Source of the DNA: Ascaphus truei
Lineage: Eukaryota; Chordata; Amphibia; Anura; Ascaphidae
Direction: 5' to 3'
Assembly: GCA_036426205.1 (NCBI GenBank)
Contig: CM071568.1
Coordinates: 44,979,171-45,043,170 of the forward strand
Length of the DNA: 64,000 nucleotides
In this document: positions 22,216 through 34,239 of the stretch, in pieces
Numbering within the stretch: the stretch's first letter is position 1
How the letters are laid out: each line of letters starts with the position of its first letter
Translations under genes and position numbers: made by a program
Notes under the pieces: model-generated
Seen by the model: the letters and a program-made list of their open reading frames with translations, nothing else
What the model was told of the DNA's origin: nothing
The model's database searches: none

Positions 22216-23150
22216 AACTGGATGGCCTGGCGGATAACTCCAGCCACTGGATCCCGTATCTGGTACTGCACCAGATTTTTCCAGGTGATGATTTTGTCTG
22301 GGGTGATATTCATTCCATATGGGTGACAATAGGCGGCAGCCTTGGATTGGCATCCCAATGAATCTGCAACCCTCAGTTCTGAGAAGGCCACTTTATCGTC
22401 CACGATGGCTGTGGTTGAGCACATAGCCCGCATTCCCGGTCTAGAGATTTCTTCCCAGAGGACATCATCTGGAGTGGTACTCAGTCCCGGTCTTCTGGGT
22501 AGAGCATTGGCTCTGATGTTCAGGGGCCCGGGTTTGTACTTCAGCATAAACCGGTAGTTTGAGAGAGCCGCCAGCCATCTGTGGCCGGTGGCGTCCAGTT
22601 TGGCGGACGTCAATTTGTACATTAACGGATTGTTGTCCATACGTACCTTGAAGGTGACTCCATATAGATAGTCAGGGAGTTTGTCTACAATTGCCCACTT
22701 GAAAGCGAGGAATTCCAACTTATGGATGGGATAATTCTGCTCGCTAGGGGTCAAGCTGTGGCTGACGTATGCCACTGGTCAGAGACCAGCCGGGTACATC
22801 TGGTGCAAGACCACACCTTAGCCGTTGAAGCTCACATCCACATGAAGTATGTAGGGCTGCTCAGGAACGGCGTAAGCGAGAACGGGTGCCCCCATTAAGC
22901 TTTTCTTTAGGCCGATGAATGCCTCTTCACAGGTGGTCGTCCACTTGTCATCAAACGGTAGTCAATCCGCCCTGTATCCTCAGGGTATATCTTGAGAAGG
23001 TTGTTTAGGACCTTCACTTTGCTTGAATATCTCTCCACAAAGCGGCGATAGTAACCGCAGAATCCTAGGAAGACATTTTCTGGTCTCGGCCAGTTCACCA
23101 CAGATTCAACTTTGGCGGGGTCGGTAGCTATCCCATCTGCGGACACTGTG
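22216..23150 (-). pseudogene. Gypsy A RT connection and RNase H relic
   Basis: The frame at 22907-23146 carries LGFCGYYRRFVERYS, the RT thumb/connection block. After a frame shift, 22216-22775 carries YVSHSLTPSEQNYPIHKLEFLA (20 residues or fewer shown per block), VRMDNNPLMY and KPGPLN, the RNase H domain of Ty3/gypsy elements. It degrades the RNA strand during reverse transcription in a live element. The VDAS-type first catalytic block is lost at the frame shift near 22800-22900. Confidence 0.7.
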
Positions 23151-23177
23151 TCACTATCAGTAGGTCACTGATGTGCA

Positions 23178-24003
23178 TCAGAAGCGGAATTTGTCCAAAG
23201 ACAGCTTCAAGCCTTCCTGGCCCAGCCGATCCAACACATTCAGTAGTCGTTCTTCGTGTTCCTCAAGAGGCTTGCCCAAGATGATGATATCGTCCAGGTA
23301 GACTAAGCATTCCCATGGGTTCATGTCGCCGATGGTCTTCTCCATCAAACGCTGGAATATTGTTGGGGCACAACAAATGCCTTGGGGCATGCGGGTGAAT
23401 TGATAGAAGCCAAGGGGACATACAAATGCCGTCTTCTTTTGGTCTTCTGCACTCATTGGTACCTGGCAGTACCCAGATCTCAGGTCCAGTACACTGAACC
23501 ACTGGCTTCCCGGCAGCGCGTTCAGAATTTCTTCAATATGTGGAAGTGTGTACTGGTCAGGCACGGTACGATTGTTCAGGGTTCGATAGTCGACACACAA
23601 TTGGACCGACCCATTCTTCTTCTGCACCACCACGATCGGTGATGCATAGGGGCTATGGGATTCTGTTACAATGCTTGACGTCTCCATTTCTTGTAAGACG
23701 TATTTCACGTCCTCCACATCTCTGGGAGCTATGCGACGCAACGTGGTATCACTTAGCTGGATGGTGTGCTGGGCATTTCGGCTGCAGCAAACATCCATCT
23801 CATTGGTAGAGAACAGTTCCCGGCGTTCTTCCAACTTGGCCGTTAGCCGATCCTTCCACTCGGCTCACCTCGATGGGAGTAACTGGGTATATCCTACCCA
23901 ACCGTTGACCTTGGTCGAGGGGCATGGTGTACGGAGAGATGTTTTGGATAAACACCTTGATCTTCCCCGTCGGCATTGAGGACTTCCATTCTCATATCTC
24001 TGC
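23178..24003 (-). pseudogene. Gypsy A reverse transcriptase core, truncated upstream
   Basis: A 218-residue minus-strand frame (23178-23834) contains SPIVVVQKKNGS, CVDYRTLN, a motif with VLDLRSGY, a block MPQGICCAPTIFQRLM, and an intact YLDD box in CLVYLDDIIILG. Upstream, in other frames to about 24003, the usual pre-RT linker is readable (DQGQRLGRIYPVTPIE). Gag and protease are absent: the element stops at 24003, where gypsy B starts in the opposite orientation. The core RT itself is well preserved, which suggests that the copy is not ancient. Confidence 0.8.
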
Positions 24004-24410
24004 TATGCCGACCCGGAACAACCCTATGTATTGTATGTAGATGCTAGAACACCCGCTGAGAGAAAAGAAAAGAACACCCGCTATAGATGCTGGTTTGGAC
24101 GGACTGGGGTCAGTGTTGCATCAAAAATATCCAGAGGGACTTCGACCGGTTGCTTACGTGAGTCGCAGCCTGACTCCAAGCAAAAGGAATTACCTGGTTC
24201 ACAAGCTGGAGTTCGTAGCCTTCAAGTGGACTGTAGTAGACAAACTACATGATTACCTATATGGGGTATCCTTTGAGGTAAGAACAGATAACAATCCGCT
24301 TACCTACATCATGACCGCCAAATTGGATGCCACCGACCACAGATGGTTGGCCGCACTGTCCAACTACAACTTTACCCTGAAGTACAAGCCAGGCCCCCTG
24401 AATGTGGGAG
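24004..24410 (+). pseudogene. Gypsy B RNase H domain, 5'-truncated
   Basis: Plus-strand frames begin with EQPYVLYVDA, the first catalytic Asp block of RNase H. They continue with GLGSVLHQKYPEG, AYVSRSLTPSKRNY, VRTDNNPLTY and KPGPLNVG. The block order and wording match gypsy A and C. Everything upstream (Gag, protease, RT) is missing because the element starts at the head-to-head junction with gypsy A. Confidence 0.75.
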
Positions 24411-24480
24411 ACCATGTGACTGCGTAATGCTAAAGACCTACTGATACCTACAGTAGTGCTCTTCCAGTTTTTCTCCTTCT
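24411..24480. other. 70-bp insertion flanked by a 16-bp direct repeat in gypsy B
   Basis: CCCCTGAATGTGGGAG occurs at 24395-24410 and again at 24481-24496, exactly flanking 70 bp that is foreign to the gypsy reading frame and adds stops. The repeat length fits a target-site duplication made by target-primed reverse transcription. The 70 bp ends in a T/C-rich stretch. Origin unknown. Confidence 0.7.
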
Positions 24481-26038
24481 CCCCTGAATGTGGGAGCTAA
24501 CGCTCTGTCCAGAAGACCCGGACTGAATCCAGTCTCTGACGACGGAGAGTGGGAAGAGATTCCCGGTGCAAGGATGCGGGCTATGTGTTCCACAACTGTC
24601 GTGCTGGACGGAAATATAGCGTTCTCTGATCTCCGAGTGGCAGATTCGCTTAGCTGTCAATCAGGAGCACTCCCCGCAGCATACTTTCATCCTGAGGGCT
24701 TGTCCGTCACTCCAGACACTGTGATAAGATGGAAAGAACTCATCCATAAACAGATGCACGATCCAGTGTCTAGAGCTGTACCTTGGGCTATTCACAGAAT
24801 CCATCATTGGTGAAGCGTACCCCAGCAGACACAGCCGCCATCCTTATGCGAGAATGGGATATGTTCCAGATTGATAATGGTCTACTCTATCGGGTGGTTC
24901 CTTACCACAACCATACGGATAGAAAGCAGCTGGTTCTACCCAGGAACCTACAGTATATGGTTCTACGATCTCTACATGATGACCATGGACATCTGGGAGT
25001 GGACAAGACCTTCGGTCTAATAAGAGACCGGTTCTTTTAGCCCAAGATGAGGGAATCAGTGGAACACCATTGTTGCAGATGCTTGCAGTGTATCTAGAAG
25101 AAAACACTGCCTACCATAGCCGCTCCAATGGCCCATCTGGAGAGCTCTGGTCCCATGGACCTTGTCTGCATGGACTTTCTTTGTATTGACTCAGATTCGA
25201 GGGGCATCGGGTATGTGCTTGTGATCACGGACCACTACACCCGCTACCCCCAAGCCTTCCCCACAAAAGACCAGAAGGCCCTCACAGTGGCTAAGGTCCT
25301 ATGGGAGAGGTACTTCGTACACTATGGGCGACTGAACTGCATACACTCTGATCAAAGGCAGGACTTCGAAAGCAAGCTCATCCGAGAGTTGCTGAAGCTG
25401 CTCAATATTGAAAAGTCCAGAATGACTCCATATCATCCTGAGGTAGATGCTCTATTGGAACGGTTCAACCGGACCCTACTGATATGCTGGGAACTTTTAA
25501 GGACTCCGAGAAGGCAGGATGGAGCAAGCACGTGGAGCATTTGGTGCATGCTTATAATTTCACAAGGCACAAGGAGTCCACCGGCTATTCACCCAACTTC
25601 CTGATGTTCGGCCGAGAAGCCAGGTTGCCAGTGGATATTCGCCTGAGGGTGTCCACCGATGGAATCTCCAATACCATGCACTACCAGTACGTACAGCGGC
25701 TGAAGGACAGCCTCCAGAGGGCGTATCACTTGGCAGAAGAAGCCACCGTCAAGCTAAACAAGAACAACAAGCGGAGGTACGATTGTAAGGTACGAAATTG
25801 GGAGCTTCAGCCTGGAGACAAGCTTCTTCTATGGAACCTGGGAATAACGAGGAAGCACAAGTTAGCTGACCGTTGGAGAGATGCTCCATTTGAAGTAGAA
25901 TCTCAGAAGCCTGGCCTCCCTGTTTACCGCATCAAGGATTCGGAAGGCAGGGTAAAGGTCTGGCATCACAATCCCCAATACCGATTCCTCAAGGGGGGGA
26001 ACATGAAGCTGACCCTTCAACGGCAAGACAAGAAGTAG
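24481..26038 (+). pseudogene. Gypsy B integrase
   Basis: Three overlapping plus-strand frames cover the integrase. At 24490-25040 is the linker plus the RKQLVLPRNLQYMVLRSLH..GHLG zinc-finger region, with an early stop after DRFF. At 25128-25604 is the catalytic core with DLVCMDFLCI, YVLVITDHYTRY, CIHSDQRQDFESKL and LLERFNRTLL, so the D, D and E are all visible. At 25484-26038 are YSPNFLMFGREARLPVDI, the basic NKNNKRRYDCKVR segment and the C-terminal LADRWRDAPFEVES..GLPVYRI. One frame shift near 25480 and a stop near 25040 disable it. It is the best-preserved integrase in the window. Confidence 0.8.
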
Positions 26039-26445
26039 ATTCAAACGGTATACCGGATCCATTATCTGAGGAAAGTCAGGATCCCTTAGAACGGACGTCT
26101 TCAAACACCAACGATGGATCAGGCCGTGGTTCTGTCACTCAGGAACCATCCTCAGTTGAAGCAGTCAGTCGGTCTCTGGACCCAAAGAGTCCTATCTTCA
26201 CCCCAAAGGATGTTAATGACATTCACTCTATGAGAGGGTCAGGGCCTCAAGCCAATGGTAGCCTCTCTAACCACGAAGAACTAGAAGAGATTGAAGAAGT
26301 TCGTCTGAGCCAAAGACCAAGACACCCTCTCATGAGGGTGGCTTACGATTCATTAGGGGCACCCCACTATGAATCTCAGCAGTTGTCTTGGTGCAAGTTA
26401 GCCTCCATTATGGTGATTCTAACTGAAGTGTTGAATGTCATTTAA
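26039..26445 (+). pseudogene. Gypsy B C-terminal tail
   Basis: An acidic linker is followed by RHPLMRVAYDSLGAPHYES and a hydrophobic end VILTEVLNVI. It is homologous in order and wording to the tail of gypsy A at 20478-20759. The frame stops at 26443-26445, about 77 bp before the polypurine tract. Confidence 0.65.
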
Positions 26446-26521
26446 GTGTGTACTGCTTTGCTGATATGTTTTATTATGTAAACATTGTGTTTCTGTTCAA
26501 GTGGGGATGTTGAATTCTCCA

Positions 26522-26534
26522 CCAGGGGGAGGAT
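26522..26534 (+). promoter_or_regulatory. Polypurine tract of gypsy B
   Basis: CAGGGGGAGGA directly precedes the LTR start TGTAGCAGCG at 26535. Confidence 0.75.
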
Positions 26535-27563
26535 GTAGCAGCGCCCCTACCCTACCTCTCATGCGGGGAACTGTTCCACTGCTCCGCAGCTCCTCTGAGA
26601 GATTGGGTACTAGCGGTGGCCATTTTGGAGTTGGCGCGCATGCGCGGAAGTGGCAGTGAGCGGCAGCCACGTTGGATGTGGCGCTGCAATGGAACTAAAG
26701 GGAAATGGAGATCGCGGTGGCCATCTTGGATGGGGCACCACCAGAAAAGGAAGGAAGGAAGCAGGGAGGAACCCAGGATATCCTCCGCGGGGATTGAGGG
26801 TGACCTTCAGTCCTGACGAAGACAGCAAGGAGGAAGGTAGTGTCCAGGAAACAGTCAGCTTCCTGGACTAGGCCAGACCTTGCTTCTTCGGCCCTAGATA
26901 GCCCCTGTCACTCAAGTGGAGTATTGCAGGGCTTGCCATACAATAGGGATCATCCCTTACTTTAGAGACTGCAGTGTTCAGGGACTTTGTGTGAGTCACT
27001 CCGGCTGGAGCTCGCACCACGTGGAGGCCTTAGGCGAGACCCTTAGGCGAGAGGGGATTGCTGTCAGAGGCTCCGCTGCGTGGGACCTGCTTGAGTATAG
27101 TTCTGAAAGCTGCCCCTGGTGTACAAGAGTACCCAGGTAGGTATCACATGTGCACCAATGGTTCCCAAAGGGGGGGGGGGCAATGCTGCCCTCACACACA
27201 CTTTGGGTGGGATCTGCTTTGTGATCATCGGGTTACAGGTGCCCAGGACACTCTCTGTACTTTGGGGGAACCACCATTATTATTGTTGTGTATTGCAGTG
27301 TATTGTTATGTTGGTGTCATTATATTATGTATTAGTAAAGTGTGTTTATATACATTGGTTGTATTCTTATTAGTGAGTATTGTTTCCTATGAGGAGTCAA
27401 TTCCGCCTACACTGTGATCCTCTTAGGTGGAGGCCCTGCACTGTGGGAGATAGCATCCCAGGCTCCCCAGGAGCGGAGGCTTTGGCTTCCTGTAAGCCTC
27501 ACAGGTGCAGCAGTACGCGTGATCGCCCGTGGTTTCCGTTAGGCATAGGGAAAGGGGGTTACA
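26535..27563 (+). mobile_element. 3' LTR of gypsy B
   Basis: Begins TGTAGC right after the polypurine tract and probably ends GGGGGTTACA near 27563, giving TGTA...TACA ends and about 1.03 kb. It contains CpG-rich segments with a GCGCATGCGC block near 26635, a run of 11 G at 27170-27180, and AT-rich R/U5-like sequence after 27280. The right boundary is inferred from the TACA end only. Confidence 0.6.
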
Positions 27564-27867
27564 AAAGTATAAAATATTACATTTTAACTTACAGTAGTCT
27601 CCAATATACTGTATGTTGGCTCACGGAGACCTGTCCCAGCTGAGCCTTACAGACATTCAGTAGCTGTGATATAATAGTGTTCTGTACATGCAGTTGTGTA
27701 TTATTTACTTGTGCATATGAAAATACAGTTCCTTATATTGTCAAAGAAAAACTGGCAGCGAGTTACAGTATTTGCAGGCTGAGAATAAATAAATTATCCA
27801 TGTCACAAATATCAGGAGAATGTCTTCTAATCTCCACCCAACTCTGCAAACTCCTTCTAAGGCTGAG
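27564..27867. other. Unassigned stretch
   Basis: No gene or repeat recognised between the gypsy B LTR and the satellite. Confidence 0.3.
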
Positions 27868-30800
27868 ATTGCAGTGCTGGCGACGGCGCGCGCGTGGCGA
27901 GAACAACAGACCTCTTCCCCATGAGGCCGACCCTAGTGTGCGCGACCGCGCAAGCAATGCAGAGCGACCGCGCAAGCAATGCAGAGAGACCGCGCAAGCA
28001 ATGCAGACGAACCGGCGCAGCACTGCAGAGCAACCCCCCCCGCGCATCAATGCTCGAGAGACTTCTCAGCATCCAATGCATAAGCGACCGCCGCAGCAAT
28101 GCAATCGACCCGCAGCAGCAATGCAGGAGCTAACCGGCGTGCGCAACAATTGCAGAGAGACGGCGCAAGCAATCCAGAGAGACCCCCTCGCAAAGCAAAT
28201 TCATATCTAAAACCAGTATCAAATCAATGCATATCGTAACCTCTCAATCAATTTCAAGATACTCCTCTCACTCAATGCATAGAAGACCTCAGCAACAAAT
28301 TCATATAACCAACCCTGCTTGCAAAGGCATGCAGAGCGAACCGCGCAAGCAATCCAGAGGCGTACCAGGCGCAACGTCCACTGCAGAGCGAACCTCGAGC
28401 CGCAATCATTCAGATCGAACCGGACTCCTCTGCAAGCAATGCATATCTACAGCTATACCGTGCTCAAGCAATTCAGATGCGACCACCTCAAGCAAGGCAA
28501 TGCAAGCAGCGACCGCTGCGCAATCCAATGCAGAGTCGACGGAACCGCGCGCAAACTGCAGAGTGCGACTCCCCGCTGCAACATGCAAGAGCGACCCGCG
28601 CCAAGCAATTCAGAGCACGCCCAGCGCAAGCAATTGCGAGAGAAACCCCGGCGCAACAATGCAGAGAGCGCGCGCAATAGCAAGTGCAGAGCGACCTAAC
28701 CGCAGCAGCAATGTGCAGAGAGAACCGCCAATGCAATGCAGATAGACCAACCGCGCAAGCAATGCGATAGAGACCGGTCGTGCAAGCAATGCCAGAGAGA
28801 ACCGTCGCAAGCAATTGCAGAGATACCTGCGCAAAGCGACTGCAGAGCGAACCGCAGCAAGCAATGCAGAGAGAACCCGCGCAAGGCATCCGAGAGCCGC
28901 GCAAAGCAATGCCGAGGCGCCCCGCGCAAGCATGCAGATAACCCGGCCTCTCACAAGATGCAGATATCCCGGCCTAACTCTCACCCTGCAATTCATGCAT
29001 AGTCCACCGGTCTCAAGTCACTTCATAGCTATACCCAAGCATCCCGGCAATCATAGAACAACCGCGCAGCATTCATAGATAATCCCCGCGGCAGCCAATT
29101 TCAGAGCGACCAGCATAAGCATAGCATGCATACCTACGAATTGCGCCCTGATTTCATTTATATTACACTACGTGCATTTACGTCTGCCACCTTCTCGCCT
29201 CTCCCCCTCAACCGAGCCATGCACTGACTCTGGCTCGAAGCCAGATGGGTTGGGACTCCATCCCTATCATCTCATCCCTCTCTCGTGCCTCAAGTCAATT
29301 TCGATTCACGAAGCCGTGTCGCAGCAATTCTATATGACCGCTCTAAATCAATTCAGATCGACCAGCGCAATCAATTCGAGATACCCCGCGTCAAGCAATG
29401 CAGATATACCAGCGCAGCATGCAGAGAGACCGCGCAAGACAAATGGCAGAGCTAACCGCGCAAGCAATGCAGATAAAGACCCCCACCGCGAAGCAATGCA
29501 GAGATAACCGCGCAAAGGCCTTTGCAGAGGCATCACCGGCTCGTCAGCAATTCCGATACATCAATACCAGGACCCGCCGCAGTCAAACGCAAAATTGCAG
29601 AGAGACCGCGCCAGCAAGCAGAGAGACGAGCCACAATGCAGAGAGACGCGTCGCAAGAATGCAGAGATACGCAGGCCGCAAGCTATGCAAGAGACCTCCT
29701 GGCATCAAGCAATGCAGAGAGACCCAGCGCAAGCACTGCAGACGACCCCGTGCTCAATGCAATGCAAGAGAGACCGCGCAAGCATGCAGATCGACCCGCG
29801 CAAGGTCAATGCCGAGAGACCGGCGCAGCAATGGCGAGCGTACCGCGCTAAGCAATGCCAGAGCGCCGTGCACGCAATGCAGAGAGCGAGAACCGCTCAA
29901 GCAATGGCAGAGCGAACCCCGCGCACGCAATTCCAGATCGACCGCCGCAATGCAATGCAGAGCGAACCTCGCACATCACATAGCATTCGACCCACCGCGG
30001 GTAATGCATTCTCTATCGACCCATTCCTCAAGCCCTGGCATATCCTCCCCAGCTCGTGGCAGCAATGCAGATAGACCGCTCAACAATGCAGAGAGCCCGC
30101 GCAAGTCCACGCAATATACCCCCCGCGCAGACACTGCAGAGCGACCCGCGCAATCACTCCAGACTTCCCAGCAGCTAGCAATGCAGAGCGAACCACGCAA
30201 TCAATGCAGAGAGAACCCCCCGCGCATCAATGCAGGAGGACCTCACGTCGAACAATGCAGAGAGACCGCGCAAGCAATGTCATAGAGACCGCGCAAGCAA
30301 TGCGATCTACCAGCCTGCACTCCTGCAGAGCGCCGCGCAATCAATTGAAGAGAGGACCCGGGCGCAAGCTAATGCTAGTCGAGACCCTCTCAAGTAGAAG
30401 GTCCCTGTTCATATAGACCGCGTCTCAATCATGCATTATTCTAAACCGCGCAAGCATATGCAGAGAGAGCAGCATGGCGCACACGAGACAATGCTCGAGC
30501 GGACCGCGCGCAAGCAATGCAGAGCGACCGCGAACGCAATGCAGAGCGACGCCGCAAGCAATGCACAGAGGCGACACCGCGGCAAAGCATGCAGAGAGAC
30601 CAGCGAAATGCCAAGGCAAGCAGGACTACCTCTCTCGAGCAATCAATGCAAGTAGAGAACGACCCGCAAGCAATGCAGAGTCTATGATAACCCGAGCGCC
30701 AGCTACTATCAGGCGCCGAAGCATGGCAGAGAGAACCGCCAAGCATTGCAGACGCGAATACCGCCGCGCAAGCAAGTCAAGAGGAACCCCGTCGCAAAGC

Positions 30801-31292
30801 AATGCAGGACGTGCAGCATCGACCGCGCAAGCAATGCAGAGACAAGTAACGCGCAAGAAGACCAAAACCGCCATGCAGAGAGACACATCAGCTCAAGCAG
30901 ACCGTCAGCAAGCAGAGCCCCGCACAGCCAATGCAGAGAGACCGCGCAAGCAATGCCAGCGAGAACCCGGCAAGCAATGCAGAGGACAAGCTCAAGCAAT
31001 GCAGAGACGACGGACGCAAATCAATGCATAGAGACGTACCTGCGAAAGAATGTCTCATGTCACCAAACCGGGCAAGGCAATGACGAGGGACCGCGCAAGC
31101 AGCAGAGAGACAGCGCAAGCATGCAGAGACTACCGCGCAAGCAATGCAGAGCGACCTCCCAGCAAGCAATGCAGAGCGACCGCGCAGCAAGCAATGCAGA
31201 TCGAGCACCGCGCAAGCAATGCAGATAGAACGCGGCGCAATCACTGCAGGATCGAACCACCGCGGCAGCAATAGCAGAAGAGACCGCGCAAC
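27868..31292. repeat. 22-bp satellite array, ~3.4 kb
   Basis: A long array of GACCGCGCAAGCAATGCAGAGA-like units. Most units keep the CGCAAGCAATGCAGA core, but many carry one- or two-base indels. Sub-regions such as 28200-28330 and 28940-29400 are so divergent that only AGCAAT, TTCAT or GCATA remnants remain. Open frames in this region are a by-product of the repeat. Units abut directly, with no spacers. Confidence 0.9.
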
Positions 31293-31419
31293 AGATTTTT
31301 TAAAGTAAATTATTTATTATCTTTTTTTTGCCGCCGGCCGGTCACGTGAACTGTTCAATCCCATAGGTGGGGTTATTATAATAGAAAGAATGGATGTATG
31401 GATAGATATAGAATGGGAA

Positions 31420-31530
31420 ATTATTGCTTGATTGACATAGCCTAGCTCGAGAATGGAAGATGCTTGATTGATTGATAGATAGCTGATAGATAGATAGATA
31501 GCTGATAGCTCGATCGATCACTCGTCTCTC
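31420..31530. repeat. GATA-rich simple repeat
   Basis: GATAGATAGATAG and GATTGATTGATAG runs with interruptions, between the satellite and the CTCG tract. Confidence 0.8.
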
Positions 31531-32055
31531 TCTCTGCGCTCGTCGGCCTCCGCCTCCCGGCTACCCGCTCGGCTCGCCTGGGAACTGATTAGTTTCATCG
31601 CCTCGCTGGCTTTGGCCCCTGCTTGCCTTGCTCGCCCCTAGCGCCTGGTCCTGCTTGCTTGATTGCTCGCTCTCTCGCTCGCTACGGCCTCGCGCCTGGG
31701 CCCTGGTTGCTCCTGCCCCTCGCTCCAGCTTCCTGTGCCCTGCTTCCTTCTCGACTCGCTCGCTCCTGGGCCTGCTTGCCTTCTTGCTCGTCGCTCCGCG
31801 CCTAGGGCCTGCTCGCTCGCTCGGCTCGCTCGCTCACTCGCATCGCTGCTCGCTCGCTCGCTCGCTCTCTCCGCTCCGCTCGCTCGCTCGCTCGCTCTCT
31901 CTCTCCTCGCGCCCCTGGGGCCTCGCTTGCTTGCTCGCCCTCGCTCGCGCCTGGGCCCTTCTTGCCTTGCTTGCTCTCTCGCTCGCCTCGCAGCACTGGG
32001 CCCCCTGCCTTGCTCGCTCGCACCGCTCGGCTGCTCGCTCGCTCGTCTAGCATCG
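31531..32055. repeat. CTCG/CTCGC low-complexity tract
   Basis: Repeated GCTCGCTCGCTCG runs mixed with C(C/T)TGGGCC(C/T)-type segments. There is no protein-like reading frame. The 140- and 240-codon frames here are composition artefacts. Confidence 0.85.
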
Positions 32056-32400
32056 ATCGATAGATAGATCGATAGATCCGCTCGATAGATCATAGAGCAC
32101 CTTGGAACTTCATTTGCTTCATCAACTAGATAGAGCATGGGGCGTACTAGGTACATGAACGATAAGAATGGGAAATGAGATGGATCGATAGAATAGATAG
32201 AGAATGGGAAATGATTGTTGCTAGAATAAGATAGAGAACTGGGAGTAATAGGGTACATGTATATAGATGGGGAAGTGATTGTAGACTTGACTATGATAGT
32301 ATGTGATAGAAGAATGGGAATGATTGGTACATGATCGAAATAATGGGAGGATATATACATGGGGCGAGATGAGATAAATAGAGAAGAGAATGGTAGATAG
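32056..32400. repeat. Degenerate GATAGA/AATGGGAA repeat
   Basis: Alternating GATAGATAG-like and GAATGGGAA(A/G)TGAT-like segments, probably a degenerate short tandem array. Confidence 0.65.
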
Positions 32401-33095
32401 ATGTAATTGCTGTAAAGGGCAGATGTGGGGGGAGGCGCAGCAGTTATGAGTGCAAAAGCTGGGCATGCAGGGGAGAGAAAGGTACGATGAAGCAGAGGAA
32501 GTCTCCTGTCGGGTCAACTGAAGATGAGGGTGTGATGCGTGCAGATCGTAGAGGGAATGGCAGGAGTGGAGCGCGATATGTAGCGCGCGGTGGCAGAGAC
32601 AGGGGGATGGACAGAGCCCACCCCCAGCAGTCCGACCCGGAAGTCGTCACAACTTCTGTTGTCTGCCACCACCAGGACGGACGGACAGGGAAGATTTACT
32701 TGGTGGTGGGAGTGAACGACTGTGGGTGAGGGGGGTGGGGGAGAGCGAGTGTGATAATCAGGGTCGGGAAGGGGAAAGAGAGACTTGGGGGGGGTGAGTG
32801 AGCTTTGGGAAGAGGGGAGGAGCGAGACTTGGGGAGGGGTAATGTTATTCTTTGGAGGAGAGAATAGAGAGCGCGATATTGGCTGGGATGGGATACATAA
32901 CAGGGACGAGGGGGTGGAGAATATGACCACGCGAGATCAGAGTGAGTGGGTGAAGGAGAGATATAGTGGGCGGAGATAGAAAGGGTGTGTTGTAGTGTGT
33001 GTGTGAGAGCCGAGAGAGAGAGAGAAGGCGAGAGCCGAGAGATGAGAGATCATGCAGAGAGAGAGTAGTAGGAGAGAGAGGAGAAGAGAATACAA
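32401..33095. repeat. Purine-rich region with GA repeats
   Basis: Strongly purine-biased plus strand from about 32720 on (GAGAG, GGGG runs), ending in (GA)n-like sequence at 33005-33090. Confidence 0.7.
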
Positions 33096-34033
33096 AAGAT
33101 TCCCAAACCCTAATACCGTTAAATTGCAGAATGGTTTTTCTCCTTTGATCTATTAAAAAAACATTGGCACAGTTAGTAGAACTTCCCCTGGGCGCTTCAA
33201 AAAATACCTAGTTCCTCGTCCCTTGGATTGACTAGATAGATATATGGATATTTCTTTCTAAGCTCCCTGCGACATTGGCCTTAACCCCTGAATCGCAACA
33301 CGTCACCTCTGCTTGCCTTTTGGGGCTCAATAAAATTATTGCTCAGTAATTAATTAGGGAAAGGAAGGGCCCAAGAAACCCTAGTGGGTAATTTGTTCCC
33401 AACTGAAAAGATTTAGCAGATTTTGTTTAAAGAATGCTGGATTTCTGTTCAAGGTAAAGTTCAATATGTAATCCCATAATGCATCACAAACCCAGACACT
33501 CATTGCAGTAATAAACCCCCCCCCCCCCATCCCCGTGCATGACAAATTCCTTATCCCCACAACAGTTGTTTTGAAGGTGTTTCTTCTGGCAACTTATTTT
33601 CGCCATTTTTTTCTGACAAGCACGTCTGTGGCTGGATTTTTCCTGATCTCGTGGCTATTTAAAGACCTTGTTTACTCTTTCCAACATACTGATGCGGCTT
33701 TCAAATTTCTATGATTTGTCTGTCTAAATCGTAGGGGAGTTTTTATTTCCACTCCCAAATCTGTATAATACAGTTTGCTGTTGAAACATGGCCCGGATTC
33801 ACTATAGATCATAAAATAAAAATGGTGTTAGCTGTATTTAACGCCATTGTGATTTATCGTCTTATCCCCTAAATCATATCACACCATCGATACAGCAGTG
33901 ATAATAACCGTCTTTTACAATAGTGATATTTCAACCGAAGTTTTTAACGCAAAGGAACATGCAAATGAAAAAATTGCTGATTAATTGTTCGTGACTATTT
34001 AACTGCTCTTCTGGAGATACTTCACCTCCAAAT
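33096..34033. other. Unassigned stretch
   Basis: No gene recognised. A C-run lies at 33517-33528. A CCCGGATTCACTATAGATC start near 33791 resembles MITE ends, but I could not find the matching other end. Confidence 0.3.
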
Positions 34034-34190
34034 TAGGTTCCGGTAGATCTCATCGGCTTCCAGGGTTCCCAATATCTTCTGTTTAACACGATCTCGGGCC
34101 CCTGCGGGCCAATAGGAAGCTTTGATGTCATCGGTGTGGCTTCGTATTGGCCCCTGTGACACACGGTAGCTTTAAAAACTTTAAAGTCCT
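34034..34190 (+). repeat. Interspersed repeat family G, copy 3 (diverged)
   Basis: Keeps the CCAATAGGAAGC, GATGTCATC and GTATTGGCCC blocks of family G in the same order as 13990-14120. Confidence 0.45.
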
Positions 34191-34239
34191 GCTTGCTCAA
34201 AACCGGAATGCTACCATACCAGCATCTACTTCAGAGTAG

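Noticed and set aside
27677..31274. Many open frames of 60-295 codons with repeated QCRETAQAMQ-like peptides
   Set aside because: All are translations of the 22-bp satellite with indels. The peptide changes frame with each indel and no start or domain is conserved.
27868..31292. Possible CRISPR-like array
   Set aside because: Units abut directly without unique spacers, the genome is clearly eukaryotic, and no cas-like genes occur.
31623..32360. 140- to 240-codon frames in the CTCG region
   Set aside because: Low-complexity LARSLA/RASER repeats produced by CTCG units on either strand.
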